A DNA stretch of 64,000 bases from Tersicoccus mangrovi (lineage in GTDB: Bacteria > Actinomycetota > Actinomycetes > Actinomycetales > Micrococcaceae): assembly GCF_036881825.1 (NCBI RefSeq), contig NZ_JBAJMW010000003.1, positions 372,001 through 436,000 of the forward strand, in the 5' to 3' direction. Numbering within the stretch: the first letter of the stretch is position 1; the number at the start of each line of letters is the position of its first letter. A program made the translations under genes and the position numbers. The notes beneath the pieces were generated by a model. That model had not been told where the DNA came from and searched no databases. It saw only the letters and a list, made by a program, of their open reading frames with translations. Shown piece after piece: positions 34,059 to 42,973 of this stretch.

Positions 34059-35708
34059 ATGGCAAACCGTGCGGGCACCGTGGCCCTCCCCAGCGACCTG
34101 ATCGACGTCTCCGCGCTCCTGGACGCCTACTACGACCGCAAGCCGGACCTCTCCGATCCGGCCCAGCGCGTCGCCTTCGGCACGTCCGGCCACCGCGGCT
34201 CGAGCCTGAAGAACGCCTTCAACGAGGCGCACATCGCGGCGATCACCCAGGCGATCGTCGAGTACCGGGCGGGCCAGAACATCACCGGCCCCCTCTTCCT
34301 CGCCAAGGACACGCACGCCCTGTCGGACCCCGCGCAGAACACCGCGCTGGAGGTCCTGGCCGCGAACGGTGTGCGCACCCTGATCGACGCGCGGGACGGC
34401 TACACCCCGACGCCGGCGCTCAGCCACGCGATCCTCACCTGGAACCGCAGCGGGAAGAACGCCCAGACGGCGGACGGCATCGTCGTCACCCCGAGCCACA
34501 ACCCGCCGGCCGACGGCGGCTTCAAGTACAACCCGCCGAACGGCGGCCCGGCGGACACGGACGCCACCGGATGGATCGCCAACCGGGCCAACGAGCTGCT
34601 CGCCGAGGGCAACCGCGGCGTCAAGCGGATCCCGATCGAGCAGGCCCGCACCTCCGACGTCGTCGGCACGCACGACTTCCTCGCCAACTACGTCGACGAC
34701 CTGCCGCAGGTGCTCGACCTCGACGCGATCCGGAACTCCGGCCTGACGATCGGCGCCGACCCGCTCGGCGGCGCCTCTGTGGACTACTGGGCGGCGATCG
34801 GCGAGCGCCACAACCTCGACCTGACCGTCGTCAACCCGACCGTCGACCCGCAGTGGGCGTTCATGACGCTGGACTGGGACGAGAAGATCCGGATGGACTG
34901 CTCCTCCCCGTACGCGATGGCCTCGCTGATCGAGAAGGCCGGGGACTACGACATCGCGACCGGCAACGACGCGGACGCCGACCGGCACGGCATCGTCTGC
35001 GCCGGCCCGGACGGCACCCGCGCGCTGATGAACCCGAACCACTACCTCGCCGTCGCCATCGACTACCTGTTCCGGCACCGCGACGGCTGGCCGGCGACGT
35101 CGGCGATCGGCAAGACGCTGGTCTCCTCCTCGATCATCGACAAGGTCGCGGCCAGCACCGGCCGGAAGCTCATCGAGGTCCCGGTCGGGTTCAAGTGGTT
35201 CGTCTCCGGCCTGCTCGACGGCGGCATCGCGTTCGGGGGCGAGGAGTCCGCGGGCGCCTCGTTCCTGACGCGCGACGGGCAGCCGTGGTCCACGGACAAG
35301 GACGGCATCCTGCTGTGCCTACTCGCCTCGGAGATCACCGCCGTCACCGGCAAGACCCCGGCCGTGCGGTACGGCGAGCTGACCGCCGAGTTCGGCGATC
35401 CGGTGTACGCGCGCATCGACGCCGCCGCGGACCGGGACCAGAAGGCCAAGCTGGGCAAGCTCAGCCCCGAGCAGGTGACCGCGGACTCCCTGGCCGGAGA
35501 CCCGATCACCGCCAAGCTGACCGAGGCGCCGGGCAACGGGGCCGCGATCGGCGGCCTCAAGGTCACCACGGAGAAGGCCTGGTTCGCGGCCCGGCCGTCC
35601 GGCACCGAGGACGTGTACAAGATCTACGCCGAGTCCTTCGTCGGCGCCGATCACCTCACCGAGGTGCAGGCCGAGGCGAAGAAGCTGGTGGACTCGGTCA
35701 TCTCCTGA
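34059..35708 (+). CDS. pgm: Phosphoglucomutase (alpha-D-glucose 1,6-bisphosphate-dependent)
   Basis: 549 aa enzyme interconverting glucose 1- and 6-phosphate, linking glycolysis with glycogen, trehalose and nucleotide-sugar synthesis. The phosphoserine loop is VVTPSHNPPADGGFKYN, the metal loop NDADADRHG, the sugar-binding loop FGGEESAGAS, and the phosphate-binding loop RPSGTEDVYK. The length fits the long bacterial Pgm type. A leaderless promoter precedes it; an in-frame ATG at 34047 overlaps the -10 hexamer. A stem-loop terminator follows. Confidence 0.97.
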   Translation: MANRAGTVALPSDLIDVSALLDAYYDRKPDLSDPAQRVAFGTSGHRGSSLKNAFNEAHIAAITQAIVEYRAGQNITGPLFLAKDTHALSDPAQNTALEVLAANGVRTLIDARDGYTPTPALSHAILTWNRSGKNAQTADGIVVTPSHNPPADGGFKYNPPNGGPADTDATGWIANRANELLAEGNRGVKRIPIEQARTSDVVGTHDFLANYVDDLPQVLDLDAIRNSGLTIGADPLGGASVDYWAAIGERHNLDLTVVNPTVDPQWAFMTLDWDEKIRMDCSSPYAMASLIEKAGDYDIATGNDADADRHGIVCAGPDGTRALMNPNHYLAVAIDYLFRHRDGWPATSAIGKTLVSSSIIDKVAASTGRKLIEVPVGFKWFVSGLLDGGIAFGGEESAGASFLTRDGQPWSTDKDGILLCLLASEITAVTGKTPAVRYGELTAEFGDPVYARIDAAADRDQKAKLGKLSPEQVTADSLAGDPITAKLTEAPGNGAAIGGLKVTTEKAWFAARPSGTEDVYKIYAESFVGADHLTEVQAEAKKLVDSVIS

Positions 35709-35721
35709 CCTGCGGGACCAG

Positions 35722-35762
35722 CCCGGATCCGCGCCAACCGTTCCCTCCGGCGCGGATCCGGG
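35722..35762 (+). terminator. Terminator after pgm
   Basis: A 14-bp perfect stem (CCCGGATCCGCGCC with its complement at 35749-35762) and 13-nt loop begin 13 nt after the pgm stop. Confidence 0.8.
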
Positions 35763-35825
35763 GTTACTCTCGATCCGTCATCCCCGTGACGCGATCGTGA
35801 TCACTCCCACCCCCAGGGGGATCCC

Positions 35826-37334
35826 ATGCCCTTCCGCGTGTCTCTATCCTGCTGTCTCGCTGCGGCCCTCGCCCTCGTCGGTCTCGGTACACCGGCTGTC
35901 GCGCAGGCCGACGCCCTCCCCGCCGTCTCGTCACCGTCAGCAGCGGTCCCCGCCGCCCTGTCGCCCGCCTCCTGCAGCGCTCTCGACGATCTGGCCTACC
36001 AGATCCACAACCAGAAGAACGACGCCTCCCTCGTCACCACCTCGGCCGCCGAGGCCGCCGCGGCCACCGGGTTCGTCGACAAATGGGGCCCGCAGTTCAA
36101 GGTCTCCGTGACTCCGGTGACCGGCCTGGTGCCGGTGTACCGCCTCTACAACCCCCGCACCAACGACTTCATCCAGTCCTTCTCCACCACGGAGATCGCC
36201 GCACGGGTCGCCCACGGCGGTTACGTGAAGCAGGGCGTCTCCTTCTACGCCTCGCCGGCCCCCTCGACGTGTACCGTGCCGGTCCTGCGCTTCGTCAAGG
36301 GCAACATGCACCTGCTCGGGACGCTCGGCGGCACGCTCGACCGGCGCGCCGCCGCCACGGGCTGGCGCTCGGAGGGCAAGGCGTTCCACGTCGCCCCGCT
36401 GCGCGCTGTTACCCCACCGCCGGTGGCACCGACCCCGCCGCCGGTCACCTCGCCGTCACCCACCGACACCACCTTCAGCATCGCCGTGTATCCGGACACC
36501 CAGCAGGAGGTATTCGGCACGGACTCCCGGTTCGTCGGGCGTACCAACTGGCTCCTCGCCAACCGCACGAAGCTGGACCTGCGCTACGTCCTGCACACCG
36601 GTGACGTCGTCAACTGGGGCGACAAGGACCCGGCGCAGTTCACCGTCGCCAGTGCGGCCATGGCCCCGCTGGACAAGGCGGGCATCCCCTACCAGATGAC
36701 CATCGGCAACCACGACACCGCGGCGGTGTGCCCCGGTGGCGGCGGTTGTCCCGGCAAGGACGCGCGCGTGACCGTCCGGGACACCACCGCGTTCAACCGG
36801 TTCTTCCCGACGTCGCGCTTCCCCGGCGAGACGTTCTACGAGGCCGGGAAGGTGGACAACGGGTACCGCACGTTCAGCGCGGGCGGTGTCAAGTGGCTCG
36901 TCCTGAATCTCGAGCTGTGGCCGCGTCCCGCGGTCGTGGACTGGGCCCGCAGCGTCGTCGCCTCCTACCCGTCGTACAACGTGATCGTCGAGACCCACTC
37001 GTACCTGACGTCCACGGGCGCCATCTCGGCCAGCCGTGAGTACGGCACGACGACGCCGCAGTACCTGTACGACCGTCTGATCAGCCAGTACGCGAACATC
37101 CGGTTCGTGTTCTCGGGGCACGTCGGCCAGGCGGCCTACCGCACCGACACCGGCGTGCACGGCAACAGGATCACCTCAATGCTCGGGACGTTCCACTCGA
37201 ACACGACCAACCCGGTGCGGATCGTCGAGATCAACACCGCCACCGGGACGGCCACCACCCGGGTCTACGGCCCTCAGGGCAACGTGACCCTCCCGTACAA
37301 CGCCTCGTTCAGCGGCCTCAAGTTCATCAAGTAG
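35826..37334 (+). CDS. Secreted metallophosphoesterase with N-terminal repeat domain
   Basis: 502 aa. A signal peptide (cleavage near AVAQADA, residue about 28) is followed by a DUF5648-like region (about 65-185) with the motif VYRLYNPRTNDFIQSF, then a Pro/Thr linker (VTPPPVAPTPPPV). The calcineurin-like phosphoesterase domain has metal ligands in AVYPDTQ, HTGDVVNWGD, GNHDT, VETHSY and SGHVG. It probably acts outside the cell or on the wall. A GGGGG-rich ribosome site lies before the ATG. The substrate is unknown. Confidence 0.87.
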   Translation: MPFRVSLSCCLAAALALVGLGTPAVAQADALPAVSSPSAAVPAALSPASCSALDDLAYQIHNQKNDASLVTTSAAEAAAATGFVDKWGPQFKVSVTPVTGLVPVYRLYNPRTNDFIQSFSTTEIAARVAHGGYVKQGVSFYASPAPSTCTVPVLRFVKGNMHLLGTLGGTLDRRAAATGWRSEGKAFHVAPLRAVTPPPVAPTPPPVTSPSPTDTTFSIAVYPDTQQEVFGTDSRFVGRTNWLLANRTKLDLRYVLHTGDVVNWGDKDPAQFTVASAAMAPLDKAGIPYQMTIGNHDTAAVCPGGGGCPGKDARVTVRDTTAFNRFFPTSRFPGETFYEAGKVDNGYRTFSAGGVKWLVLNLELWPRPAVVDWARSVVASYPSYNVIVETHSYLTSTGAISASREYGTTTPQYLYDRLISQYANIRFVFSGHVGQAAYRTDTGVHGNRITSMLGTFHSNTTNPVRIVEINTATGTATTRVYGPQGNVTLPYNASFSGLKFIK

Positions 37335-37376
37335 GCCCTCTCCCCGTCAGGCGGTCGCACCACGCGGGACATGACG

Positions 37377-37412
37377 ACGCCGGCCCGTCGAGAGTTCTCG
37401 ACGGGCCGGCGT
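37377..37412. terminator. Bidirectional terminator
   Basis: A 17-bp perfect stem with only a 2-nt loop (arms 37377-37393 and 37396-37412) lies between the phosphoesterase and the convergent nitroreductase gene, so it can serve both. Confidence 0.85.
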
Positions 37413-37433
37413 TGTGTCTGCGACGGAATCGAC

Positions 37434-38054
37434 TCAGAGGGTCGAGGTCGCGTCCTCGAAGGAGTACCGCGGCTTGGCGTCGCCCCAGGCGCCCTCACCG
37501 GCGCGGCCGATGTTGACGACGGCGAACGACTTCTGCGAGCCGTCGGGGAAGAAGTCCGCGTCCAGGCCCGGGGCGTCGAAGCCGCTCATCGGGCCGGCGT
37601 CCAGGCCGAGCGCCCGGACGGCCAGGATGAAGTACCCGGCCTGCATGTTGGCGTTGTTGTTCGCGATCTGCTGGCTCACGGCCTCGTTCGCGGCGAAGTT
37701 CGCGGCCATCGGTGCGGTGCGCTCCGCCATCCCCGGCATGAAGTCGTCGAACCGCTGGTGCCAGTTGGTGTCGAAGGAGAGGACGGCGACGACGGGCGCG
37801 GCCACGGTCTTCGCCTGGTTGCCCTTGGCCATGTGCGTCAGCAGCCGCTCGCGGGCGGCGCCGTCGCGGACCCAGGTCACGCGCAGCGGCTGGCTGTTGA
37901 AGGCCGTCGGGCCCATCTTCGCCAGGTCCCAGATGGCGCGGAGCTGCTCGTCGGTGACGGGCTCGTCGGTGAAGGTGTTGGCGGTGCGTCCCTCACGGAA
38001 CAGCAGGTCAGCCGCGTGCTCATCCAGCACGGTCTCGGCGATCTCGGTGGTCAT
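37434..38054 (-). CDS. Nitroreductase-family protein, RutE-like
   Basis: 206 aa flavin reductase of the malonic semialdehyde reductase/RutE group. Family features are FREGRTANTFTDEPVTDEQL, GPTAFNSQPLRVTWV (FMN contact) and the C-terminal GDAKPRYSFED segment. AGGAGG precedes ATG 38054. It diverges from a uracil/xanthine permease gene across 169 bp; RutE works in pyrimidine-ring degradation, so the neighbourhood is suggestive, but no other rut gene is present here. Confidence 0.88.
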   Translation of the reverse strand: MTTEIAETVLDEHAADLLFREGRTANTFTDEPVTDEQLRAIWDLAKMGPTAFNSQPLRVTWVRDGAARERLLTHMAKGNQAKTVAAPVVAVLSFDTNWHQRFDDFMPGMAERTAPMAANFAANEAVSQQIANNNANMQAGYFILAVRALGLDAGPMSGFDAPGLDADFFPDGSQKSFAVVNIGRAGEGAWGDAKPRYSFEDATSTL

Positions 38055-38223
38055 GGGTCCTCCTGCGGGTGTCACGACTGATTCGTCTGCATCAACCGGT
38101 CCGGCCGCACGCCGGATTCCCCGGAGTTCTGTCTCGTTGATCACATCGCCTCGGTGATCGGCGAGCCCCGCGGTCGCATAGTCTGTCCTGCGGCTCTCGA
38201 ACACCCGCCCGGAAGGGGACGTC

Positions 38224-39540
38224 ATGGCACTGCCCGGATTCTCGTGGACGCTGCACGGCGACGGACGCACCGTCCGGCCGGGCGAGGTCGTCGCCCCTGA
38301 CGAGCGGCTGAGCTGGCCGCGGACCATCGGCATCGGCATGCAGCACGTCGTCGCCATGTTCGGCGCGACGTTCCTCGTCCCCCTACTCACCGGGTTCCCG
38401 CCCGCCACGACGCTGTTCTTCTCCGGCGTCGGCACCCTGCTGTTCCTCGTCATCACGGCGGGCCGGGTGCCCAGCTACCTCGGCTCGAGCTTCGCGTTCA
38501 TCGCCCCGATCGGCGCCGCGACCGCCCAGCACGGTATGGGCGGCGCGCTCGGCGGCGTGCTCCTGGCCGGCGTCGTCCTCTTCCTCGTGGGCCTGATCGT
38601 GCAGGTGGCCGGCAGCCGATGGCTGCAGGTACTCATGCCGCCGGTCGTCACGGGCGCGATCGTCGCCCTCATCGGCCTGAACCTCGCCCCGAGTGCCCGC
38701 GCCAACCTGGAGAAGGGCCCGGTGACGGCGGTCGTCACGCTGGTCGCGATCGTCCTGGTCACCGTGCTGTTCCGCGGCATACTCGGCCGCCTGGCCATCC
38801 TCGTCGGCGTCGCGCTCGGCTACGTCGTCGCCGTGGTCCGTGGCGAGGTCGACTTCGCCGCCGTCGAGAAGGCGGCGTGGATCGGCCTGCCCCCGTTCAC
38901 CGCACCCGAGCTGCACCTCTCCGTCGTCGGCCTGTTCGTCCCCGTGGTACTCGTGCTGATCGCGGAGAACATCGGGCACGTCAAGTCGGTGGCCCTGATG
39001 ACCGGCCGCAACCTCGACGACCTGACCGGCCGCGCGCTGATGTCCGACGGCCTCGCCACCGTGCTCGCCGGTTCCGGCGGCGGCTCCGGCACCACGACGT
39101 ACGCCGAGAACATCGGCGTCATGGCCGCCACCAAGGTCTACTCGACGGCGGCGTACTGGGTCGCGGCGATCACCGCCCTGCTGCTGAGCTTCTCCCCCAA
39201 GTTCGGCGCGGCCATCGCGACCGTTCCCCCGGGCGTCCTCGGCGGTGCCGCGATCCTGCTCTACGGCATGATCGGCATGCTCGGCGTGCGCATCTGGGTG
39301 CAGAATCGCGTCAACTTCGCCAATCCGATCAACCTGACGACGGCCGCCGTGGCCCTGGTGATCGGCATCGCCGACGTCACCTGGAAGGTCGGCGACCTGA
39401 CCTTCGCCGGCATCGCGCTCGGCACCGCGGCGGCGCTCGTGCTGTTCCACGGCATGACGGCGATCAACCGGTTCACCCACGCCGTGCAGGACCCGGAGCA
39501 CCTCGAGGACGTCGGCGCGGAGCCCAGCCAGCTCGGCTGA
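38224..39540 (+). CDS. NCS2-family uracil/xanthine permease
   Basis: 438 aa nucleobase:cation symporter with about 13-14 membrane segments. Typical motifs: MQHVVAMFGATFLVPLLTG near residue 40, the SFAFIAPI segment, and the NCS2 region AENIGHVKSVALMTGRNLDD with GSGGGSGTTTYAENIGVMA. The sequence fits UraA/RutG-type uracil permeases better than xanthine transporters, but this is not certain. GAAGGGG lies before the ATG. Palindromic repeats follow its stop. Confidence 0.92.
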   Translation: MALPGFSWTLHGDGRTVRPGEVVAPDERLSWPRTIGIGMQHVVAMFGATFLVPLLTGFPPATTLFFSGVGTLLFLVITAGRVPSYLGSSFAFIAPIGAATAQHGMGGALGGVLLAGVVLFLVGLIVQVAGSRWLQVLMPPVVTGAIVALIGLNLAPSARANLEKGPVTAVVTLVAIVLVTVLFRGILGRLAILVGVALGYVVAVVRGEVDFAAVEKAAWIGLPPFTAPELHLSVVGLFVPVVLVLIAENIGHVKSVALMTGRNLDDLTGRALMSDGLATVLAGSGGGSGTTTYAENIGVMAATKVYSTAAYWVAAITALLLSFSPKFGAAIATVPPGVLGGAAILLYGMIGMLGVRIWVQNRVNFANPINLTTAAVALVIGIADVTWKVGDLTFAGIALGTAAALVLFHGMTAINRFTHAVQDPEHLEDVGAEPSQLG

Positions 39541-39551
39541 GGCATTCCTAC

Positions 39552-39664
39552 GCTGAGTTAGCGGGCTTCTCCCGAACTGACCGGCCACCACCCGCTGAGT
39601 CAGCGGGTTCCTCCCGAACTGACCGGGATTTTCCCGGCCTGTTCGTGACGAACCCGCTAACTCA
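39552..39664. repeat. Compound palindromic repeat
   Basis: Two direct copies of a 33-bp unit (39552-39584 and 39594-39626, 30 of 33 identical) start with gctgagttagcggg and end with cccgaactgaccgg. The second copy makes a perfect palindrome CCCGCTGAGTCAGCGGG (39591-39607). A reverse copy CCCGCTAACTCA at 39653-39664 pairs with TGAGTTAGCGGG at 39554-39565. It lies between the permease and mutM-like genes. Confidence 0.85.
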
Positions 39665-39761
39665 CGCTGATGGGGGACGCCCGCCTCACCCGGCGCGCCC
39701 GCGCCCGGCGGTGATGCCGGCCTCGCGGGTCCCGAGTTGACGGCCCCGGTACGCTGACGCC

Positions 39762-40664
39762 ATGCCGGAGATGCCGCAGGTCCAGGCCCTCGTCGACTTC
39801 CTCGATGCCCGCCTCGTGCACCGGGTGACGCCCGACGGCGAGGCGCTCGAGGGTGGCGCCCACGTCACCGGCGTCTCGCTCGGATCGTTCGCGGTGCTCA
39901 AGACGGCGGTCCCGCCGCTGGACGCGATCGCCGGCGCCGAGATCACCGGCGTCGCCCGGTACGGCAAGTACATCGACCTGGACTGCGACGGCGTCCACCT
40001 CGTCTTCCACCTCGCCCGAGCCGGGTGGCTGCGCTGGTTGACCAACCCGCCCGTACGCCCGCTGCGGCCCGGCAAGAGCCCGGTCGCGCTGCGGCTGGAG
40101 GTCGACGGCGCCTCCGACGGCGGCGTCGGATTCGAGCTGACCGAGGCGGGCACCAAGAAGGCGCTGGCGGTCTACGTCGTCGACGACCCGATGGACGTGC
40201 ACGGCCTGGCCACCCTCGGCCCCGAGGCTCTGACCCTGAGCGAGGCGGACTTCTCGACGCTGCTGGGTGGGCACCGCGGCCAGATCAAGGGGCTGCTGCG
40301 CGACCAGTCGACGATCGCCGGGATCGGCAACGCCTACAGCGACGAGATCCTGCACGCGGCGAAGCTCTCCCCGTTCGCCATCGCGGCGAAGCTTCCCGAG
40401 TCGGAGGTCGACCGGCTCTACACGGCGATGCACACGACGCTGGACGCGGCGATCGCGGCCTCGGCGGGCAAGCCGGCCGCCGAGCTGAAGGACTCCAAGC
40501 GCTCCTCGATGGCCGTTCACGGCCGCACCGGCGAGACCTGCCCGGTGTGCGGAGACACCGTCCGCGAGGTCTCGTTCGCCGACTCGTCGCTGCAGTACTG
40601 CCCGACGTGCCAGACCGGCGGCAAGCCGCTCGCGGACCGGCGGACGTCGAAGTTCCTCAAGTAG
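39762..40664 (+). CDS. Fpg/Nei-family DNA glycosylase
   Basis: 300 aa base-excision repair glycosylase. The catalytic N-terminus is MPEMP (Pro/Glu next to the initiator Met), the H2TH region is GQIKGLLRDQSTIAGIGNAYSDEIL, and the C-terminal zinc finger has CPVCG and YCPTCQTGG, followed by a basic end ADRRTSKFLK. It differs from classic MutM (PELPEV), so MutM versus Nei function is unclear. TACGCT ends 6 nt before the ATG. Its last 56 bp are repeated 2.2 kb downstream, beyond an inserted nuclease gene. Confidence 0.9.
   Translation: MPEMPQVQALVDFLDARLVHRVTPDGEALEGGAHVTGVSLGSFAVLKTAVPPLDAIAGAEITGVARYGKYIDLDCDGVHLVFHLARAGWLRWLTNPPVRPLRPGKSPVALRLEVDGASDGGVGFELTEAGTKKALAVYVVDDPMDVHGLATLGPEALTLSEADFSTLLGGHRGQIKGLLRDQSTIAGIGNAYSDEILHAAKLSPFAIAAKLPESEVDRLYTAMHTTLDAAIAASAGKPAAELKDSKRSSMAVHGRTGETCPVCGDTVREVSFADSSLQYCPTCQTGGKPLADRRTSKFLK
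40609..40664 (+). repeat. Island-flanking direct repeat, left copy
   Basis: The final 56 bp of the glycosylase gene, including its stop codon. It matches 42838-42893 at 54 of 56 positions (differences at the 23rd and 38th bases). It marks the left end of the low-G+C island. Confidence 0.85.
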
Positions 40665-40813
40665 CTACAAGTCACAGCCAACGTGTTTCATCGGCGGCTC
40701 TCGGCGCCGATCGTCACTCTTTGGTCGTCGGCGCGATTCCTACGCTCATTACGACGGCGGCCAGCCGCACAATCGGCCCCTCTGAACCATTCCGGAGGCG
40801 CGCATCGGAAGCG

Positions 40814-42715
40814 TCAGGCGTCGAATGCTTGTACGAATTTGGCATGCAAGGATTTGAGCACCTTGGCGCCAACCGCGGTTAGTCGCAAGTCTTCATGGCG
40901 TAGCAACGCGTAACACACTTCCACTTTGCCTGGAGTCCCGATTCCGTGTTGCTTGGCCCAATCGTGAAAAGACTTAGTAATAGGAATGTTTGACACTGCG
41001 TCACTATGGGTGAAGCGCCTATTCTCGCCCATCGCCGCGAGGAAGCTACCGATCACCGAAATGTAGACATCGGTGGCCACGAGATCCTCTACGGCCGCCC
41101 CCTCAGGGAGGCTAAAAATCCGGCCTGCCTCAACGCCCGCATTCTGCAGTGCCGCCTTATGGGCGCTCCCTCCCTCGTCCCCGTCGACAAGGTATACGAC
41201 CTTCGCTGCCACTTCTTCGACACGAATCCCCGAGCCGTGAGCGTTGGCCAGACCGGGAGCTATCTGGTAGTCCAAGTCGCTGAGGCCGGTCGCCATCCGA
41301 ATAAGCGAAGGCAAGAGCACCATATCGGAAGCGCCCTCGGCCAGAACAGCACTTCGACATACAGAGAACGCTGCGGCGCCGGCACCCATCGCGAACAGGA
41401 GGGGTGAGAATCCCGGACCTTCGCCATCCCAGAAGTTGCTCTTGACGATCGATGAGTCTGCGTGGTTGGGATCGCGGGCAAGAACGCGAATGCCCGTACC
41501 GAGATCTCCCGGTAAGCACCCAGGCGAATGAGTGGTGTAGAAAACCTGCTTTACATCGACACTCTTGAGGAGGACGCCGACCAAGTCGGCCTGGGCGTCG
41601 TAATGGAGGTGCGTCTCTGCTTCGTCGATGAGCAGAATCGGGGGAACATCGTATCCGCCAGCTTCGATGAAAGCCACCAAGGCAACAAACGCCTTGAGTC
41701 CGTCCGATCGTTCTCCGATATTTGTTACGTCGCCATCGCCGTGAAGTTCCTTTATTAGCACCTCCAGTCGACCAGCATTCACATTGAACCGCACTGTGAC
41801 CTTGCTCTGGTTCCACGCTTGGTCAAAGATGCTGCGCAATCGGTCATTGCCCCGCTCTAACGCAGTCTCGCGTTTGGAAGTATCTCCATTCTGAACGTAT
41901 GTCCACATATCGTCTATGTCGATCCCTGACAGGTAAAGAAGTCGATCCACTGCTCGCGGAATGTCCCGCTGTTGCGGGCTCAAATTGTAAGACGTCTCGA
42001 GTGCGCGGTCCTCCTCATTGAATAGGACGAACTTCGGCTCACGACCTTTCACCGCGTTCCAAATAGAATCCAGAGGATGGTCGACAGCAATAAGGGACTC
42101 CACGCGCTCAAGAAGTCCCACTAGTTGAGAATCCCGCGCCCGTTTACGTCCGGTTGGCACTTCACCGAACCAGTCGCATAGGTGCTGCAGGCAGTTGCGG
42201 GTCGATTGATCCCATTCATCGTCTGGCCGATCGAGGGCCGCCATCACGCTCGCTGACCACTCGTTTGGACCGTCAGAATTGGAACTCTCCTCTTCGAGTT
42301 GCTTGGCGAGCCTTTTCGTCGCGGACTTGAGGCGATCCGCGGCCTCCACAAAAGGCCCTCTCGGGCGGCGGGGGCGCGGACGAAATTCATAAGTGCGCCC
42401 TCCGTCCGGCCTGCGATAAAGGATGCAAGAGTTAGGGGCGTCTTCGACTGGGACGTGAGCGAATACGGCGCGGTCTTGGTCTTCGAGCTCGAAGTACACC
42501 TTGACCACGCTGGCTGAATCGTCTTCCGGCGGCCGACTTCGATTGTATTCGAGTTCCGACAGTACGCTTCCGGAACTGAACCACTCGAGCGCATGGAGCA
42601 GCGAAGTCTTGCCCGCTTCATTGAAACCGACGAATGCCGTGAGTTGCCCGTCGATGTTTGAGGCGGTGTCAGCCAATCGGCGATATCCGCGGAACTCAAT
42701 TCTGGTGACTCGCAC
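40814..42715 (-). CDS. OLD-family ATP-dependent endonuclease (AAA ATPase plus TOPRIM)
   Basis: 633 aa. An SMC/RecF-like ATPase half has Walker A GFNEAGKT (30-37), Walker B ILLIDEAETHLH (about 360-371) and the switch histidine YTTHSPG. The C-terminal TOPRIM nuclease has AEGASD (Glu about 460) and LVDGDEGG (Asp about 511 and 513), so catalysis looks intact. Solitary OLD proteins are linked to phage exclusion. GTG 42715 has GAGGG 5 nt upstream; the open frame above it is non-coding. Base composition is clearly foreign. No GajB-type helicase or reverse transcriptase accompanies it. Confidence 0.88.
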   Translation of the reverse strand: MRVTRIEFRGYRRLADTASNIDGQLTAFVGFNEAGKTSLLHALEWFSSGSVLSELEYNRSRPPEDDSASVVKVYFELEDQDRAVFAHVPVEDAPNSCILYRRPDGGRTYEFRPRPRRPRGPFVEAADRLKSATKRLAKQLEEESSNSDGPNEWSASVMAALDRPDDEWDQSTRNCLQHLCDWFGEVPTGRKRARDSQLVGLLERVESLIAVDHPLDSIWNAVKGREPKFVLFNEEDRALETSYNLSPQQRDIPRAVDRLLYLSGIDIDDMWTYVQNGDTSKRETALERGNDRLRSIFDQAWNQSKVTVRFNVNAGRLEVLIKELHGDGDVTNIGERSDGLKAFVALVAFIEAGGYDVPPILLIDEAETHLHYDAQADLVGVLLKSVDVKQVFYTTHSPGCLPGDLGTGIRVLARDPNHADSSIVKSNFWDGEGPGFSPLLFAMGAGAAAFSVCRSAVLAEGASDMVLLPSLIRMATGLSDLDYQIAPGLANAHGSGIRVEEVAAKVVYLVDGDEGGSAHKAALQNAGVEAGRIFSLPEGAAVEDLVATDVYISVIGSFLAAMGENRRFTHSDAVSNIPITKSFHDWAKQHGIGTPGKVEVCYALLRHEDLRLTAVGAKVLKSLHAKFVQAFDA

Positions 42716-42823
42716 GCTAGCCCTCGAATCGTTCTGGTTTCGTTTCCTCAATATTCGCTCACCGCGCTCATGGCCGGAGGCGACCCGCCGAGGCAACTCA
42801 TGCGCCGTGCTCTTCGGTCGACT

Positions 42824-42893
42824 GCCGACTCGTCGCTGCCAGACCGGCGGCAAGCCGCTGGCGGACCGGCGGACATCGAAGTTCCTCAAGTAG
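42824..42893 (+). pseudogene. Broken 3' remnant of the glycosylase gene (right repeat)
   Basis: Second copy of the glycosylase gene end. Bases 42824-42839 match 40578-40593 and 42838-42893 match 40609-40664, with the 17 bp between them lost, which destroys the zinc finger. The stop codon is kept. This is the displaced end of the original gene, or a duplicate left by insertion of the island. Confidence 0.8.
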
Positions 42894-42907
42894 GTCCGGA
42901 AGCACTC

Positions 42908-42936
42908 TTGACGTGCTACTTGTTTTTTACAAGTAT
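42908..42936 (+). promoter_or_regulatory. VOC/HxlR promoter with internal palindrome
   Basis: TTGACG (42908-42913), 17 bp, then AAGTAT (42931-42936). The spacer and -10 contain TACTTGT-TTTTT-ACAAGTA (42917-42935), a perfect 7-5-7 inverted repeat. HxlR-type regulators typically bind TAC...GTA repeats of this spacing, and an HxlR gene is the second gene of the operon. Confidence 0.65.
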
Positions 42937-42973
42937 GGCTCGCATCACCACTCCACCCGATGAGGAGACTCCG

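Larger units (their letters stand above)
40665..42893. mobile_element. Low-G+C island at the glycosylase 3' end
   Basis: About 2.2 kb bounded on both sides by the same 56-bp gene end. It carries one gene (OLD-family nuclease) with codons such as aaa, aat, gaa and tta that are rare elsewhere in the window. No integrase or transposase is present, and there is no tRNA. The 149 bp at 40665-40813 contain only a small hairpin (ATCGGCG/CGCCGAT). It is probably a degraded or integrase-less genomic islet. Confidence 0.75.

Noticed and set aside
40665..42893. Islet considered as a complete Gabija, retron or other multi-gene defence system
   Set aside because: Only one gene is present. There is no UvrD-like GajB, reverse transcriptase or effector next to the OLD gene.
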